Source: DASYAE01 sp036501535 (GTDB lineage Bacteria > Actinomycetota > Actinomycetes > Streptomycetales > Catenulisporaceae). Taken from it: 31,520 nt of DNA. The first letter of the stretch is position 1. The number at the start of each line of letters is the position of its first letter. Positions 15,272 to 23,095 of this stretch are shown here, one piece after another. The notes beneath the pieces are model-generated. The model ran no database searches. It was not told the DNA's origin and was given only the letters and a program-made list of their open reading frames with translations. The position numbers were made by a program, and so were the translations under genes. Location of the stretch: NCBI GenBank assembly GCA_036501535.1, contig DASYAE010000068.1, forward strand, positions 1 through 31,520. The letters run 5' to 3'.

Positions 15272-15366
15272 GCCGTCCATTCTCGCAGACGGCGGGTCTA
15301 GACTCCGAAGCGACCGGCGGCGCAGGGCCGCGGGACACGGGGCGCAGTCACATCCAGGGGAGCGAG

Positions 15367-16053
15367 ATGTCGGAGACCTCCGGGGAGACACCGTCGGACG
15401 TCCCGGTGCCTGAGCACGCGTCGGAACCGCCGCCGCAGGCGATAACGGATGCGATGTCAGCTGATCCGATGAACGCGCCGGATCAGCAGCCGAATTTCCA
15501 GGTGCCGCCCTTCGGTGCGGCGCCGCCGCAGGCCGGTGTTCCTCAGCCTCAGCCTCCGTATCCGGGCATGCCTTATCCGACGCCGCCTTACGGGCAGGCG
15601 CCGTATGGACAGGCACCGTACGGACAGCCGGTGCCGCCTTACCCGGGTTCGCCCTATCCTCAGCCGCCAGCGATGCCCGAAGCGCCGATATACGGCCAGT
15701 ACCCGGTGTACTCGAGCCCGTATCCGTACGCGATGATGCCGCCGCGGCGCAACGGACTCGCGCTGGCCGGGATGATCCTGGGCATCATCGGCCTGCTCGG
15801 CTCGATCGTCATCCTCGGCGCCTTCGTCGGCGTGGTCGGCCTGATCCTGGCGCTGATCGGCCTCTCCACGGCACGGCGCACCGGGGCCGGCCGGGGCTTC
15901 GCGATCACCGGGATCGTGACCTCGGCCCTGTCGATCGTCATCGGGATCATCGTGCTCATCGTGGCGCTGCAGAACCCCACCACGAACACGAACGGTTCCG
16001 CGACCGCATGCCGCGGGCAGGGGACCAGCACGAGCAGCCAGGCGCCCTGCTGA
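15367..16053 (+). CDS. DUF4190-domain membrane protein with Pro/Tyr/Gly-rich tail
   Basis: 228 residues. The first 125 are disordered and Pro/Gln/Tyr/Gly-rich with PYGQAPYGQ repeats. Three hydrophobic segments follow from about residue 133: GLALAGMILGIIGLLGSIVIL, VGVVGLILALIGLS and, after TARRTGAGRGFAITGIVTS, a last helix SIVIGIIVLIVALQNP. The ARRTG.GRGFAI..IV loop between helices is the DUF4190 hallmark. A short Ser/Thr-rich outer tail ends with Cys residues. Function unknown; such proteins are abundant in actinomycetes. The ATG at 15367 has GGGGAG four bases upstream. It is divergent from folD (about 95 bases between starts) and convergent with purH, with a shared hairpin. Confidence 0.85.
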   Translation: MSETSGETPSDVPVPEHASEPPPQAITDAMSADPMNAPDQQPNFQVPPFGAAPPQAGVPQPQPPYPGMPYPTPPYGQAPYGQAPYGQPVPPYPGSPYPQPPAMPEAPIYGQYPVYSSPYPYAMMPPRRNGLALAGMILGIIGLLGSIVILGAFVGVVGLILALIGLSTARRTGAGRGFAITGIVTSALSIVIGIIVLIVALQNPTTNTNGSATACRGQGTSTSSQAPC

Positions 16054-16069
16054 GTTGAGGGCGAGACCA

Positions 16070-16119
16070 AGGCCGGGCCGCCGCGAACACGGCAGCCCGG
16101 CCTCAGTTGCTTGCAACTG
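16070..16119. terminator. Bidirectional terminator between the DUF4190 gene and purH
   Basis: AGGCCGGGC (16070-16078) pairs perfectly with GCCCGGCCT (16095-16103), with a small inner GCCG/CGGC pairing possible. A second compact inverted repeat CAGTTGC-TT-GCAACTG follows at 16104-16119, just before the purH stop at 16126. It sits between two converging genes. Confidence 0.7.
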
Positions 16120-16125
16120 CTGCTA

Positions 16126-17760
16126 TCAGTGCGTGAAGTGGCGCGTGCCGGTCAGGTACATCGACACGCCCGCCTTCTCGGCCACCTCCAGGCTCAGCGT
16201 GTCGCGCACCGAGCCGCCGGGCTGGACGATCGCCTTGACCCCGGCCTCGATCAGCGGCTCGACGCCGTCCGGGAACGGGAAGTAGGCGTCCGAGGCGGCC
16301 ACCGAGCCGGCCGCGCGCTCGCCGGCCCGGGCGATCGCCAGCTTGGACGAGTCGACCCGGTTGACCTGCCCCATGCCGACGCCGACCGAGGCGCCGCCGG
16401 CGGCCAGCAGGATGGCGTTCGACTTGACCGCGCGCAGCGCCCGCCAGGCGAAGGCCAGGTCGGCGAACGTCGCCTCGTCCGCGGCCGGGCCGGCGCCGAG
16501 CCGCCAGGCGGCCGGGTCGTCGCCGGGGGACTGGAACCGGTCGCCGGTCTGCAGCAGCAGGCCGCCGCAGATCTGCCGGAACTCGGTGGCCCGGCGGTTG
16601 GTCGAGGAGGTGATCAGCACCCGGATGTTCTTGCGGGCGGCCAGCACCTCCAGCGCGCCGTCCTCGTACGCGGGCGCCACGATCACCTCGGTGAAGATCT
16701 CGGCGACCTGCTCGGCCATCAGGACGGTCACCGGCCGGTTCACCGCGATGATGCCGCCGAACGCGGAGACCGGGTCGCAGGCGTGCGCCTTGCGGTGCGC
16801 CTCGGCCACGTCCCCGGCGGCCGAGACGGCGATGCCGCAGGGGTTGGCGTGCTTGATGATCGCGACGCAGGTCGCCTCGAAGTCGTGGACGGCGCGGATG
16901 GCCGCGTCGGTGTCCACGTAGTTGTTGAACGACATCTCCTTGCCGTGCAGCTGCCGCGCGGTGGCGAGGCTGTCGGCGGCCGGGTCGAGCGCATCGTTCG
17001 TGTAGAGCGCCGCGTCCTGGTGCGGGTTCTCGCCGTAGCGCAGCTGCGCGCGGCGCGTGTAGGAGGTGGCGATGAAGTCCGGGAAGCCGCTGCCGTCGGC
17101 CGGCGCGTAGGCGGAGGCGAACCACGAGGCGACCGCGGCGTCGTAGGCGGCGGTGTGCGCGAAGGCCTCGGCCGCCAGCCGCTTGCGCTGGGCGAGGGTG
17201 AATCCGCCGAGCTCGAGCGCGGCGAGCACGTCGCCGTACCGCGCCGGGTCGACGATGATCGCGACGCTGGGGTGGTTCTTCGCCGCGGCACGCACCATGG
17301 ACGGGCCGCCGATGTCGATCTGCTCGACGCAGTCGTCCGGCGCCGCGCCGGAGGCGACGGTCCGGCTGAACGGGTAGAGGTTGGAGACGACCAGGTCGAA
17401 CGGCTCGATCCCGAGCTCGTCGAGCTGGCGCGCGTGCTCGCCGAGCCGGCGGTCGGCCAGGATCCCGGCGTGCACCCGCGGATGCAGGGTCTTGACCCGG
17501 CCGTCGAGGCACTCGGGGAAGCCGGTCAGCTCGGCGACCTCGGTGACCGGCAGGCCGAGCTCCCGGATCAGCGCGGCGGACTTGCCGGTGGAGACCAGCG
17601 CGACGCCGGCCGCGTGCAGGCCGCGGGCCAGCTCTTCCAGGCCGGTCTTGTCGTACACGCTGACCAGCGCGCGGCGGACCGGCAGGCGGGCCTCCTCGCC
17701 GGCGGCGCCGCCGGCCGCCGCTGCGGTCTCGGTCTGGGGCGGGGTGGGGGCGCTGCTCAC
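16126..17760 (-). CDS. purH: Bifunctional AICAR formyltransferase / IMP cyclohydrolase
   Basis: Last two steps of purine synthesis, using 10-formyl-THF. 544 residues, slightly longer than usual because of a 27-residue Ala/Pro/Glu-rich N terminus. The cyclohydrolase (MGS-like) domain starts RRALVSVYDKTGLEELARGLHAAG and includes STGKSAALIRELG, GRVKTLHPRVHAGILADRR and IDIGGPSMVRAAAKNH. The formyltransferase domain has RYGENPHQDAALY, FNNYVDTDAAIRAV, the catalytic IKHANPCGIAVS, AFGGIIAVNRPV and the C-terminal GTRHFTH. The start is GTG at 17760 and overlaps the purN stop by four bases (GTGA), so translation is probably coupled. It ends at a hairpin shared with the opposing DUF4190 gene. Confidence 0.96.
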   Translation of the reverse strand: MSSAPTPPQTETAAAAGGAAGEEARLPVRRALVSVYDKTGLEELARGLHAAGVALVSTGKSAALIRELGLPVTEVAELTGFPECLDGRVKTLHPRVHAGILADRRLGEHARQLDELGIEPFDLVVSNLYPFSRTVASGAAPDDCVEQIDIGGPSMVRAAAKNHPSVAIIVDPARYGDVLAALELGGFTLAQRKRLAAEAFAHTAAYDAAVASWFASAYAPADGSGFPDFIATSYTRRAQLRYGENPHQDAALYTNDALDPAADSLATARQLHGKEMSFNNYVDTDAAIRAVHDFEATCVAIIKHANPCGIAVSAAGDVAEAHRKAHACDPVSAFGGIIAVNRPVTVLMAEQVAEIFTEVIVAPAYEDGALEVLAARKNIRVLITSSTNRRATEFRQICGGLLLQTGDRFQSPGDDPAAWRLGAGPAADEATFADLAFAWRALRAVKSNAILLAAGGASVGVGMGQVNRVDSSKLAIARAGERAAGSVAASDAYFPFPDGVEPLIEAGVKAIVQPGGSVRDTLSLEVAEKAGVSMYLTGTRHFTH

Positions 17761-18407
17761 GGGATGGTCACCTTCCGGTCGGTGCGGATTGTCCAGCCTT
17801 CGCGGGCCATCCGGCCCACCGTGTCCACCAGCACGGCCCGCTCGGCGGCCTTGATCCGCTCGTGCAGGCTGTGCTCGTCGTCGCCGTCCTCGACCGGGAC
17901 GGCGCTCTGCGCGATCACCGGCCCGTCGTCGATGCCGTCGGCGACCGCGAACAGCGTGCAGCCGGTCACCTTGACCCCGTAGGCCAGCGCGTCGCGCGGG
18001 CTGTGCATGCCGGGGAAGGCGGGCGAGAGGGCGGGGTGGGTGTTGACGGTCCGGCCGGCGAACGCGTCCAGGAAGTCCGCGCCGACCAGCTTCATGAACC
18101 CGGCGAGCACCACCAGGTCCGGGTCGTGCGCGGCGACCGCGTCGCGCAGCGCCCTGTCCCAGGCGGCACGGTCGGGATAGTCGCGCAGGGTGAGCACGAA
18201 CGCGGGGACGTCGGCGTTCTCGGCGCGTTTGAGGGCGGGGATGCCGTCCCGGTCCGCGCCGACGGCGACGACCCGCGCCCCGTAGGCGGGATCCGCGCCG
18301 GCGTCCAGGAGGGCCTGCAGATTGCTTCCGGCGCCCGAGACCAGCACGACGAGGCGCGCCGGGCGGCGGGCGGGAGGGGGTTGGTTGAATCCGAGAGGAG
18401 AGGCCAC
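17757..18407 (-). CDS. purN: Phosphoribosylglycinamide formyltransferase
   Basis: Transfers the formyl group of 10-formyl-THF to GAR in purine synthesis. 216 residues. The N terminus RLVVLVSGAGSNLQALLDA is the phosphate-binding region. Then come VVLAGFMKLVGADFL with the folate-binding loop, and the catalytic triad strings NTHPALSPAFPGMHSP (Asn-x-His) and GIDDGPVIAQSAVPV (Asp). GTG at 18407 (MASPLGFNQPPP) is chosen: GGAAGGAAG lies about ten bases upstream and the reading frame above it has no family match. Its stop overlaps the purH start. A divergent membrane-protein gene begins about 190 bases upstream; an 18-base palindrome lies between. Confidence 0.94.
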   Translation of the reverse strand: MASPLGFNQPPPARRPARLVVLVSGAGSNLQALLDAGADPAYGARVVAVGADRDGIPALKRAENADVPAFVLTLRDYPDRAAWDRALRDAVAAHDPDLVVLAGFMKLVGADFLDAFAGRTVNTHPALSPAFPGMHSPRDALAYGVKVTGCTLFAVADGIDDGPVIAQSAVPVEDGDDEHSLHERIKAAERAVLVDTVGRMAREGWTIRTDRKVTIP

Positions 18408-18463
18408 GACCGCGGCTTCCTTCCGTTGTCCGTATTGTGGTGTGCAGCGATGCCCGCCGGGTT

Positions 18464-18481
18464 GCTGCGCGGCCGCGCAGC
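18464..18481. promoter_or_regulatory. 18-base perfect palindrome between purN and the divergent gene
   Basis: GCTGCGCGGCCGCGCAGC reads the same on both strands. It lies 57 bases before the purN start and about 120 bases before the plus-strand gene. It could be an operator or a leader hairpin. A TACGGT hexamer at 18543-18548 is a weak -10 candidate for the plus-strand gene. Confidence 0.5.
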
Positions 18482-18599
18482 GTGCCGACTCCTGCCGGAC
18501 CGGGCCGGACGGGCATCGGGATGTGAGCAACGATAGCGAGCGGTACGGTGAGGGGGCCAATCGAGCGCCCCGGCTCTGCCGCGCGCTGCCCGCACAACC

Positions 18600-19844
18600 G
18601 TGACGACGGAGCCGAGGACAGTGACCGAGAAGCCTTCTCCGCAGGACGCTTCCGAGCGAGAGGAGAGCGGGGCGGCGGCGCCGGCCGATCAGGAGCGGCC
18701 CGCGGCGCAGCCGGCCGGGCCTTCGGACCGGCCGGGCCAGCAGAACGCTGTGCAGAACGACGTGCAGAACGACGTGCAGCAGGGTTCGCAGAATCAGCAC
18801 GGCCAGCAGACGCCGCAGCAGCCGGCTCAGCAGCCGCCGAGCCCGGCACCGGCGGGTAGTCCTCCGGCACCGGCTCAAGCGCCGGGGCCGCAGCAGTGGT
18901 CGCCGGAGCAGCCGCCCGCGGCGCCGTGGTACCTGGGCCGGCCCGGTGTCGCTCCGCCTCCGGCCCCGTGGCCGCAGTATCCGCCGCAGGGCCAGTGGCC
19001 GGCGTATCCCCCGCAGGCGCCTTACCCCTATCCCGGTCAGGGCCAGTACCCGCCGCCCCCGGGCGTGCAGCCGCCGTACGGGCCCTGGGTTTACCCGCCG
19101 CAGGGTGCTCAGCCGCCGTGGCCGCAGCAGCCCCCGCAGGCGCCGCAGCAGTCTCAGGGGTCTGGCGACGCTGCCGACGGCGAGCAGGGCCAACCGGGCG
19201 AGAGCGGCGGACAGCAGGACCCACAGCAGAACCCGCAGCAGCCGCCCCCGGGCGCGGTGCCGCCGTGGACCGGCCAGCCGCCGCCGCCCCCGCACTTCCC
19301 GCAGGGCCCGTATCCGGGCGGCTCGCAGTACCCGAATCCGTCCGGCCGGCGGCAGCCGCCGATGCCGTGGCAGGACCCCGACCGGTACGGCCGCCAGCCG
19401 GACCGGCCGCCGCCGCAGCAGCAGCAGCAGGCCGACGGCGCCGGCACGGACCGCCCGCCGCCGAGCCTGCGCACCCGGTGGGCGCGCTGGCTTGCCGCCG
19501 GCAGCCTGGCCACCACCGTCATCGTGTACCTGCACGGATATCAGAGCCTGCCGGCGTACGTGTTCGGGTTGGCGTTCGGCCTGGCGATGTCGCTGGTGGG
19601 GCTCTGGTTCGGGGTGTTCGCGCAGCGCGCCGCGTCGCGCGAGCGGCGGCGCGCGCCGGAGGCCGTGGGCGCGATCCTGTGGAGCTGCGTGGCCACCTTC
19701 TTCGCGCTGATGCTGCTCGCCTCGACACTGGTCTTCTACTCCGAGCTGGAGCAGTACTCGCAGTGCATGAGCAGCGCGCTGACCATCAGCGCGCAGACCG
19801 CGTGCCAGAACCAGCTGAACAACGCGACGGACATCCAGCCCTGA
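18600..19844 (+). CDS. Pro/Gln-rich membrane protein of unknown function
   Basis: Up to 414 residues. About the first 290 are disordered and dominated by Pro, Gln, Gly and Tyr (strings such as YPPQAPYPYPGQGQY); a 12-base DNA repeat encodes QNDVQNDV. The C-terminal 120 residues hold three hydrophobic segments: WLAAGSLATTVIVYLHGYQS, LPAYVFGLAFGLAMSLVGLWFGV and, after a basic loop RAASRERRRAPEAVG, ILWSCVATFFALMLLASTLVFY. A short outer tail carries two cysteines (QCMSSAL, TACQNQL). I do not recognise the family; the DUF4190 protein at 15367 has a similar architecture. GTG at 18600 is the longest start; GTG at 18621 with GGAG/GAGGA upstream is a good alternative. It is followed after 25 bases by the DUF2752 gene, so the two form a likely operon divergent from purN. 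Confidence 0.8.
   Translation: MTTEPRTVTEKPSPQDASEREESGAAAPADQERPAAQPAGPSDRPGQQNAVQNDVQNDVQQGSQNQHGQQTPQQPAQQPPSPAPAGSPPAPAQAPGPQQWSPEQPPAAPWYLGRPGVAPPPAPWPQYPPQGQWPAYPPQAPYPYPGQGQYPPPPGVQPPYGPWVYPPQGAQPPWPQQPPQAPQQSQGSGDAADGEQGQPGESGGQQDPQQNPQQPPPGAVPPWTGQPPPPPHFPQGPYPGGSQYPNPSGRRQPPMPWQDPDRYGRQPDRPPPQQQQQADGAGTDRPPPSLRTRWARWLAAGSLATTVIVYLHGYQSLPAYVFGLAFGLAMSLVGLWFGVFAQRAASRERRRAPEAVGAILWSCVATFFALMLLASTLVFYSELEQYSQCMSSALTISAQTACQNQLNNATDIQP
18750..18773 (+). repeat. 12-base tandem repeat GTGCAGAACGAC
   Basis: Two exact copies, with partial copies on both sides, encode V-Q-N-D repeats in the disordered N-terminal part of the Pro/Gln-rich membrane protein. Confidence 0.75.
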
Positions 19845-19869
19845 CGAAGGACGAAGGAGGGGGTCGGCC

Positions 19870-20262
19870 GTGATCGCGATCGCGCTGCCGCGCCGCAACT
19901 TCCGGCTCAGCGGCGAGCGGCTGGCCCTGACCGCGGTCTCGTCGCTGGCGGCCGCCTGGATCCAGCAGCACCACAACCCGGGCGTGATCTGCCCGCTGCG
20001 CCGGCTGACCGGGGTGCCCTGCCCGATCTGCGGCTCGACCACGGTGTTCATGGAGGCCGGCGGCGGGCACTGGGCCCAGGCCGTGCTGGCCAACCCGTTC
20101 ACCGTGGCGGCCTGGCTGGTCTTCCTGCTCTCGCCGGCCCTCGCGCTCGACCCGGTCCGGTCGGCGCTGAAGAACTTCTCGCCGAGGACGCTGTGGATCG
20201 CCGGCGCCGCGGTGGGGATCGCCTCCTGGCTCTGGCAGCTGCACCGCTTCGGCTTCCTCTGA
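19870..20262 (+). CDS. DUF2752-family membrane protein
   Basis: 130 residues. The marker is GVICPLRRLTGVPCPICGSTTVF, the DUF2752 cysteine motif (usually CPxCGLTR) placed just before a membrane helix. Hydrophobic segments lie at about 16-31, 67-92 (LANPFTVAAWLVFLLSPALAL) and 107-125 (LWIAGAAVGIASWLWQL). The CPICGSTT motif might bind metal or be redox-active; the family function is unknown. The GTG at 19870 has a strong AAGGAGGGGG box seven bases upstream, inside the 25-base gap after the Pro/Gln-rich membrane protein gene, which supports coexpression. Confidence 0.85.
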   Translation: MIAIALPRRNFRLSGERLALTAVSSLAAAWIQQHHNPGVICPLRRLTGVPCPICGSTTVFMEAGGGHWAQAVLANPFTVAAWLVFLLSPALALDPVRSALKNFSPRTLWIAGAAVGIASWLWQLHRFGFL

Positions 20263-20263
20263 C

Positions 20264-20321
20264 CGGCGCGGGCCGGCCGGCGCGCGCGGGCAGGTGGGCT
20301 CTCTGGAAGTAGCCCGCGCCG
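20264..20321 (+). terminator. Probable end-of-operon hairpin and core/accessory boundary
   Basis: CGGCGCGGGC (20264-20273) pairs perfectly with GCCCGCGCCG (20312-20321); the loop of 38 bases is itself GC-rich and could fold. It starts right after the DUF2752 stop codon. The long loop lowers certainty. Confidence 0.45.
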
Positions 20322-20402
20322 CGGCGCCGGTCCTACCGTGAGGTGTGCGGGCTCTGACGCGCCATCCGCCGGCGAGGCGCGCCCGCGCGAGGAGGGTGAC
20401 CG

Positions 20403-20969
20403 ATGGCGCACATCGAGCTCGGCGTCGACGAGCAGGCGTTCCCCGGTATCGGCGGGCTGCTGATGTTCCGGCCGCAGACCGCCCGGCCGCTGGGCCTGCT
20501 GGCGGACGCGCTGCTGCACGACCCGAACACGCTCTCGCCGGGCGAGCGCGAGCTGATCGCCGCGTACGTGTCCGGCCGCAACGAGTGCGAGTTCTGCTGC
20601 AACTCCCACTCGGCCATCGCCGCGGCGCAGCTCGACGGCGGCATGCCGCTGGTGCTCCACGCGCGGGACGAGCCGGAGGCCTCGCCGGTCGGCCCGAAGA
20701 TGCGCGCCCTGCTGCGGATCGCCGGCGCGGTCCAGGAGAGCGGGCGCGACGTCACCCGGCAGCTCGTCGACGACGCGCGGGCCGAGGGCGCGACCGACAC
20801 CGAGATCCACGACACCGTCCTGATCGCGGCGGCGTTCTGCATGTTCAACCGCTACGTCGACGGCCTGGGAACGCTCGCGCCGGAGGACCCGGCGCTCTAC
20901 GAGCAGGCGGCGAAGCACATCGTCGCCGCCGGCTACTCGGGCCTGGGCTCCGCCGCCGCGGACGCCTGA
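20403..20969 (+). CDS. AhpD-like / carboxymuconolactone decarboxylase-family protein
   Basis: 188 residues. The redox motif ECEFCCNSHSAIA lies at about residues 60-72, matching the CxxC...H arrangement of AhpD-like peroxidase-related proteins, here C-x-x-C-C-x-x-H with an extra adjacent Cys. It follows ALLHDPNTLSPGERELIAAYVSGRN, typical of this group. The rest is helical (ARAEGATDTEIHDTVLIAAAFCMFNRYVDG). Members of this group reduce peroxides or act as disulfide partners; the exact substrate is unknown. The ATG at 20403 has GGAGGG six bases upstream. It is the first gene of a likely operon with a DHA2 exporter (64-base gap) and a TetR regulator. Confidence 0.88.
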   Translation: MAHIELGVDEQAFPGIGGLLMFRPQTARPLGLLADALLHDPNTLSPGERELIAAYVSGRNECEFCCNSHSAIAAAQLDGGMPLVLHARDEPEASPVGPKMRALLRIAGAVQESGRDVTRQLVDDARAEGATDTEIHDTVLIAAAFCMFNRYVDGLGTLAPEDPALYEQAAKHIVAAGYSGLGSAAADA

Positions 20970-21033
20970 CCGGCGCCGGCCAGACGCAGCCGCGCCCCGA
21001 GTCCGCCGTTCCGACGAAGGTGAGTACGCGCCT

Positions 21034-22524
21034 ATGCCATCGGGATCCGCGCGCCGGCCGCCCGCCGTCCGGCCCGCCGCGGTGTACGCCACCGTGTATG
21101 CGACCGTCGTCATGTCGAACCTCGACCTGTTCGTGGTCAACGTCGCGCTGCCCGACATCGGCCGCGGCTTCCACGGCACCGGTCTCAGCCTCCTGTCGTG
21201 GGTGCTCAACGCGTACGCCATCGTGTTCGCCGCGCTGCTCGTACCGGCCGGGCGGCTAGCCGACCGGCGCGGCCGCCGGCTCGGCTTCCTGGCCGGGCTG
21301 GCGCTGTTCACCGGCAGCTCGGTGCTGTGCGCGGCCGCGCCCTCGGCCGGCTGGCTGATCGCGGCCCGGGTGCTCCAGGCGGTCGGCGCGGCGGCGCTGC
21401 TGCCAACCTCCCTCGCGCTGCTCCTGGAGATCACGCCGGCGCAGCGGCGCGGCCGGGTGGTGCGGGCCTGGAGCGCGATCGGCGGGGTGTCCGCGGCGCT
21501 CGGACCGGTGGCCGGCGGGCTGCTGGTGCAGGCCGACTGGCGCTGGGTCTTCCTGATCAACGTCCCGGTCGGGCTGGCGGCGCTGGCCGCCGGGATCCGG
21601 GTGCTGCCGCGGGACGGCGCGCAGCCGGGCCCGCGCCCCGACCTGCTCGGCGCGCTCCTGCTGACCGCGGCGATCGCCGGGCTGGCGCTGGGCCTGGTCC
21701 AGGGCGGCGCGTGGGGCTGGGGCAGCGCGCGGATCACCGGCTGCCTCGCGGCGGCCCCGGTCCTGCTCGGGCTGTTCCTGGCCCGGTCCGCCAGACACCG
21801 CGCCCCGGTGATCGAGCTGCCGATGCTGCGCGTGGGCGCGTTCGGCGCCGCTACAGTCGCGACGCTGTTGTTCGCGGTCTGCTTCGCCGGCATGATCCTC
21901 TCCACGTCGCTGTGGTGCCAGGACGCCTGGGGCTACTCGCCGCTGCGCACCGGCCTGGCGCTGGCTCCGGGCCCGCTGATGGTGCCGCCGCTGGCCGCGG
22001 CGGCCGGGCCGCTCGGGCGCCGGTTCGGCCAGGGCCCGGTCGCCGCGCTCGGCAATCTGCTGTTCGGCGCCGGGCTGCTGTACATGGGCCTGCGGGCCGG
22101 CTTCGCCGCGGACTATCCGGCCGAGCTGCTGCCGGGCTTCCTGATCGGCGGCGTCGGCGTGGGCCTCGCGCTGCCGACGCTCACCGCCGCGGGCGCGACC
22201 GCGCTGCCGCCGGAGCGCCTGGCGACCGGCACCGGGATCCTGACGATGACCCGGCAGATCGGCGCCGTGCTCGGCGTGGCGGTGGCCGTGCTCGTGACCG
22301 GCTCGCCCCGGTCGGCGCAGGCCACCGAGACGGCGTTCCGGCACGGCTGGTACGCGATGGCCGGGTTCGGCGCGCTGGCCGCCCTCGCCTCGCTCGCGGT
22401 GCGGCGTCGGCACAGCGAGGCCGGGACCGGGGCCGGGGCCGCGGCTCCCGCAGCCGACCCGGCCCATCAGGCCACTGATGACGCTGCGCTGGCGGTCCGC
22501 GCAGGCGGGCCGGGCGCCGGATGA
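21034..22524 (+). CDS. DHA2-family MFS multidrug exporter (EmrB/QacA type)
   Basis: 496 residues with about 14 hydrophobic segments, the DHA2 topology. Helix 1 has VMSNLDLFVVNVALPDIG (motif D1-type, with Asp in the membrane). Loop 2-3 has GRLADRRGRRLGFLAG (motif A). Helix 5 carries GPVAGGLLVQADWRWVFLINVPVG (motif C/drug-efflux signature). These transporters export toxic compounds by proton antiport. The C terminus is Ala/Gly-rich and polar. The ATG at 21034 has AAGGTGAG about nine bases before it. A TetR gene starts 22 bases after the stop, a frequent arrangement in which the repressor controls the exporter. Substrate not predictable. Confidence 0.93.
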   Translation: MPSGSARRPPAVRPAAVYATVYATVVMSNLDLFVVNVALPDIGRGFHGTGLSLLSWVLNAYAIVFAALLVPAGRLADRRGRRLGFLAGLALFTGSSVLCAAAPSAGWLIAARVLQAVGAAALLPTSLALLLEITPAQRRGRVVRAWSAIGGVSAALGPVAGGLLVQADWRWVFLINVPVGLAALAAGIRVLPRDGAQPGPRPDLLGALLLTAAIAGLALGLVQGGAWGWGSARITGCLAAAPVLLGLFLARSARHRAPVIELPMLRVGAFGAATVATLLFAVCFAGMILSTSLWCQDAWGYSPLRTGLALAPGPLMVPPLAAAAGPLGRRFGQGPVAALGNLLFGAGLLYMGLRAGFAADYPAELLPGFLIGGVGVGLALPTLTAAGATALPPERLATGTGILTMTRQIGAVLGVAVAVLVTGSPRSAQATETAFRHGWYAMAGFGALAALASLAVRRRHSEAGTGAGAAAPAADPAHQATDDAALAVRAGGPGAG

Positions 22525-22546
22525 GCCGTCGGGTCCGAGCCCTGCG

Positions 22547-23086
22547 ATGACCAGGATGCCCAGCGCGGAGCGCCGTGTCAGGGTCCTGCGCGCGGCGGTC
22601 GCCGAGTTCGCCCGGGCCGGCTACGACGCCACGACCACGGCGGCGATCGCGCAGCGCTGCGAAGTCTCGCAGCCTTATCTGTTCAAGCTTTTCCCGTCGA
22701 AGCGGGACCTCTTCCTCGCCGCGGCAGAGCTCTGTTTCCGCGCCTGGCGCGACCTGCTGGCCGAGGCCGCGGACGGCCTGGCCGGGCAGCCGGCGCTGGA
22801 CGCGATGGCCCGCGCCTGCTGCGAGGCGGACTGGACCGACGAGCTGTTCGTCTTCCCGCTGCGGCTCTACGCGGCCGGGCACGACCCGCGGCTGGCCGAG
22901 GCCTCGCGCCGGCAGATCGCCGATCTGCGCGACGCCATCGTGCGCGCGGCCGGCGTGGACGACGAGCGCACCGACCGGGCCTTCGCCACGGTTCTGATGA
23001 CGCAGACCGCGGTGCACCTCGGCACCCACTCCCCTGCGCTGCACCGCGCGGTGCGGGCCTTCGCCGACATCTCCGGCGAGGCGTAG
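22547..23086 (+). CDS. TetR/AcrR-family transcriptional regulator
   Basis: 179 residues. The N-terminal helix-turn-helix is standard: RRVRVLRAAVAEFARAGYDATTTAAIAQRCEVSQPYLFKLFPSKRDLFLAA. The C-terminal ligand domain (about 65-179) is helical and unspecific. It is probably the local regulator of the AhpD-like/exporter operon whose third gene it is. ATG at 22547 (MTRMPSAERR) is chosen because the domain starts there; ATG at 22556 is possible, and the ribosome binding site is weak, suggesting translation coupled to the exporter. It converges on the ECF sigma gene, with only nine bases between the stops. I see no clear operator palindrome in front of the operon. Confidence 0.9.
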   Translation: MTRMPSAERRVRVLRAAVAEFARAGYDATTTAAIAQRCEVSQPYLFKLFPSKRDLFLAAAELCFRAWRDLLAEAADGLAGQPALDAMARACCEADWTDELFVFPLRLYAAGHDPRLAEASRRQIADLRDAIVRAAGVDDERTDRAFATVLMTQTAVHLGTHSPALHRAVRAFADISGEA

Positions 23087-23095
23087 AGCCGGGCC

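Noticed and set aside
12281..15301. A 1006-codon plus-strand open frame overlapping glgB and folD
   Set aside because: It is out of frame with glgB and antisense to folD, rich in Arg/Gly/Ala, with no family features.
15280..15616. An N-terminally extended folD
   Set aside because: The frame is open up to 15616 but the extension is low-complexity, overlaps the divergent DUF4190 gene, and family members begin at MTA(T/Q)ILDG.
17757..21905. A 1382-codon open frame on the minus strand, containing purN only at its end
   Set aside because: Above the purN start it is antisense to the Pro/Gln-rich protein, DUF2752, AhpD-like and exporter genes. Its residues are Arg/Pro/Ala/Ser-rich with no motifs. 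It is open only because stop codons are rare at this GC content.
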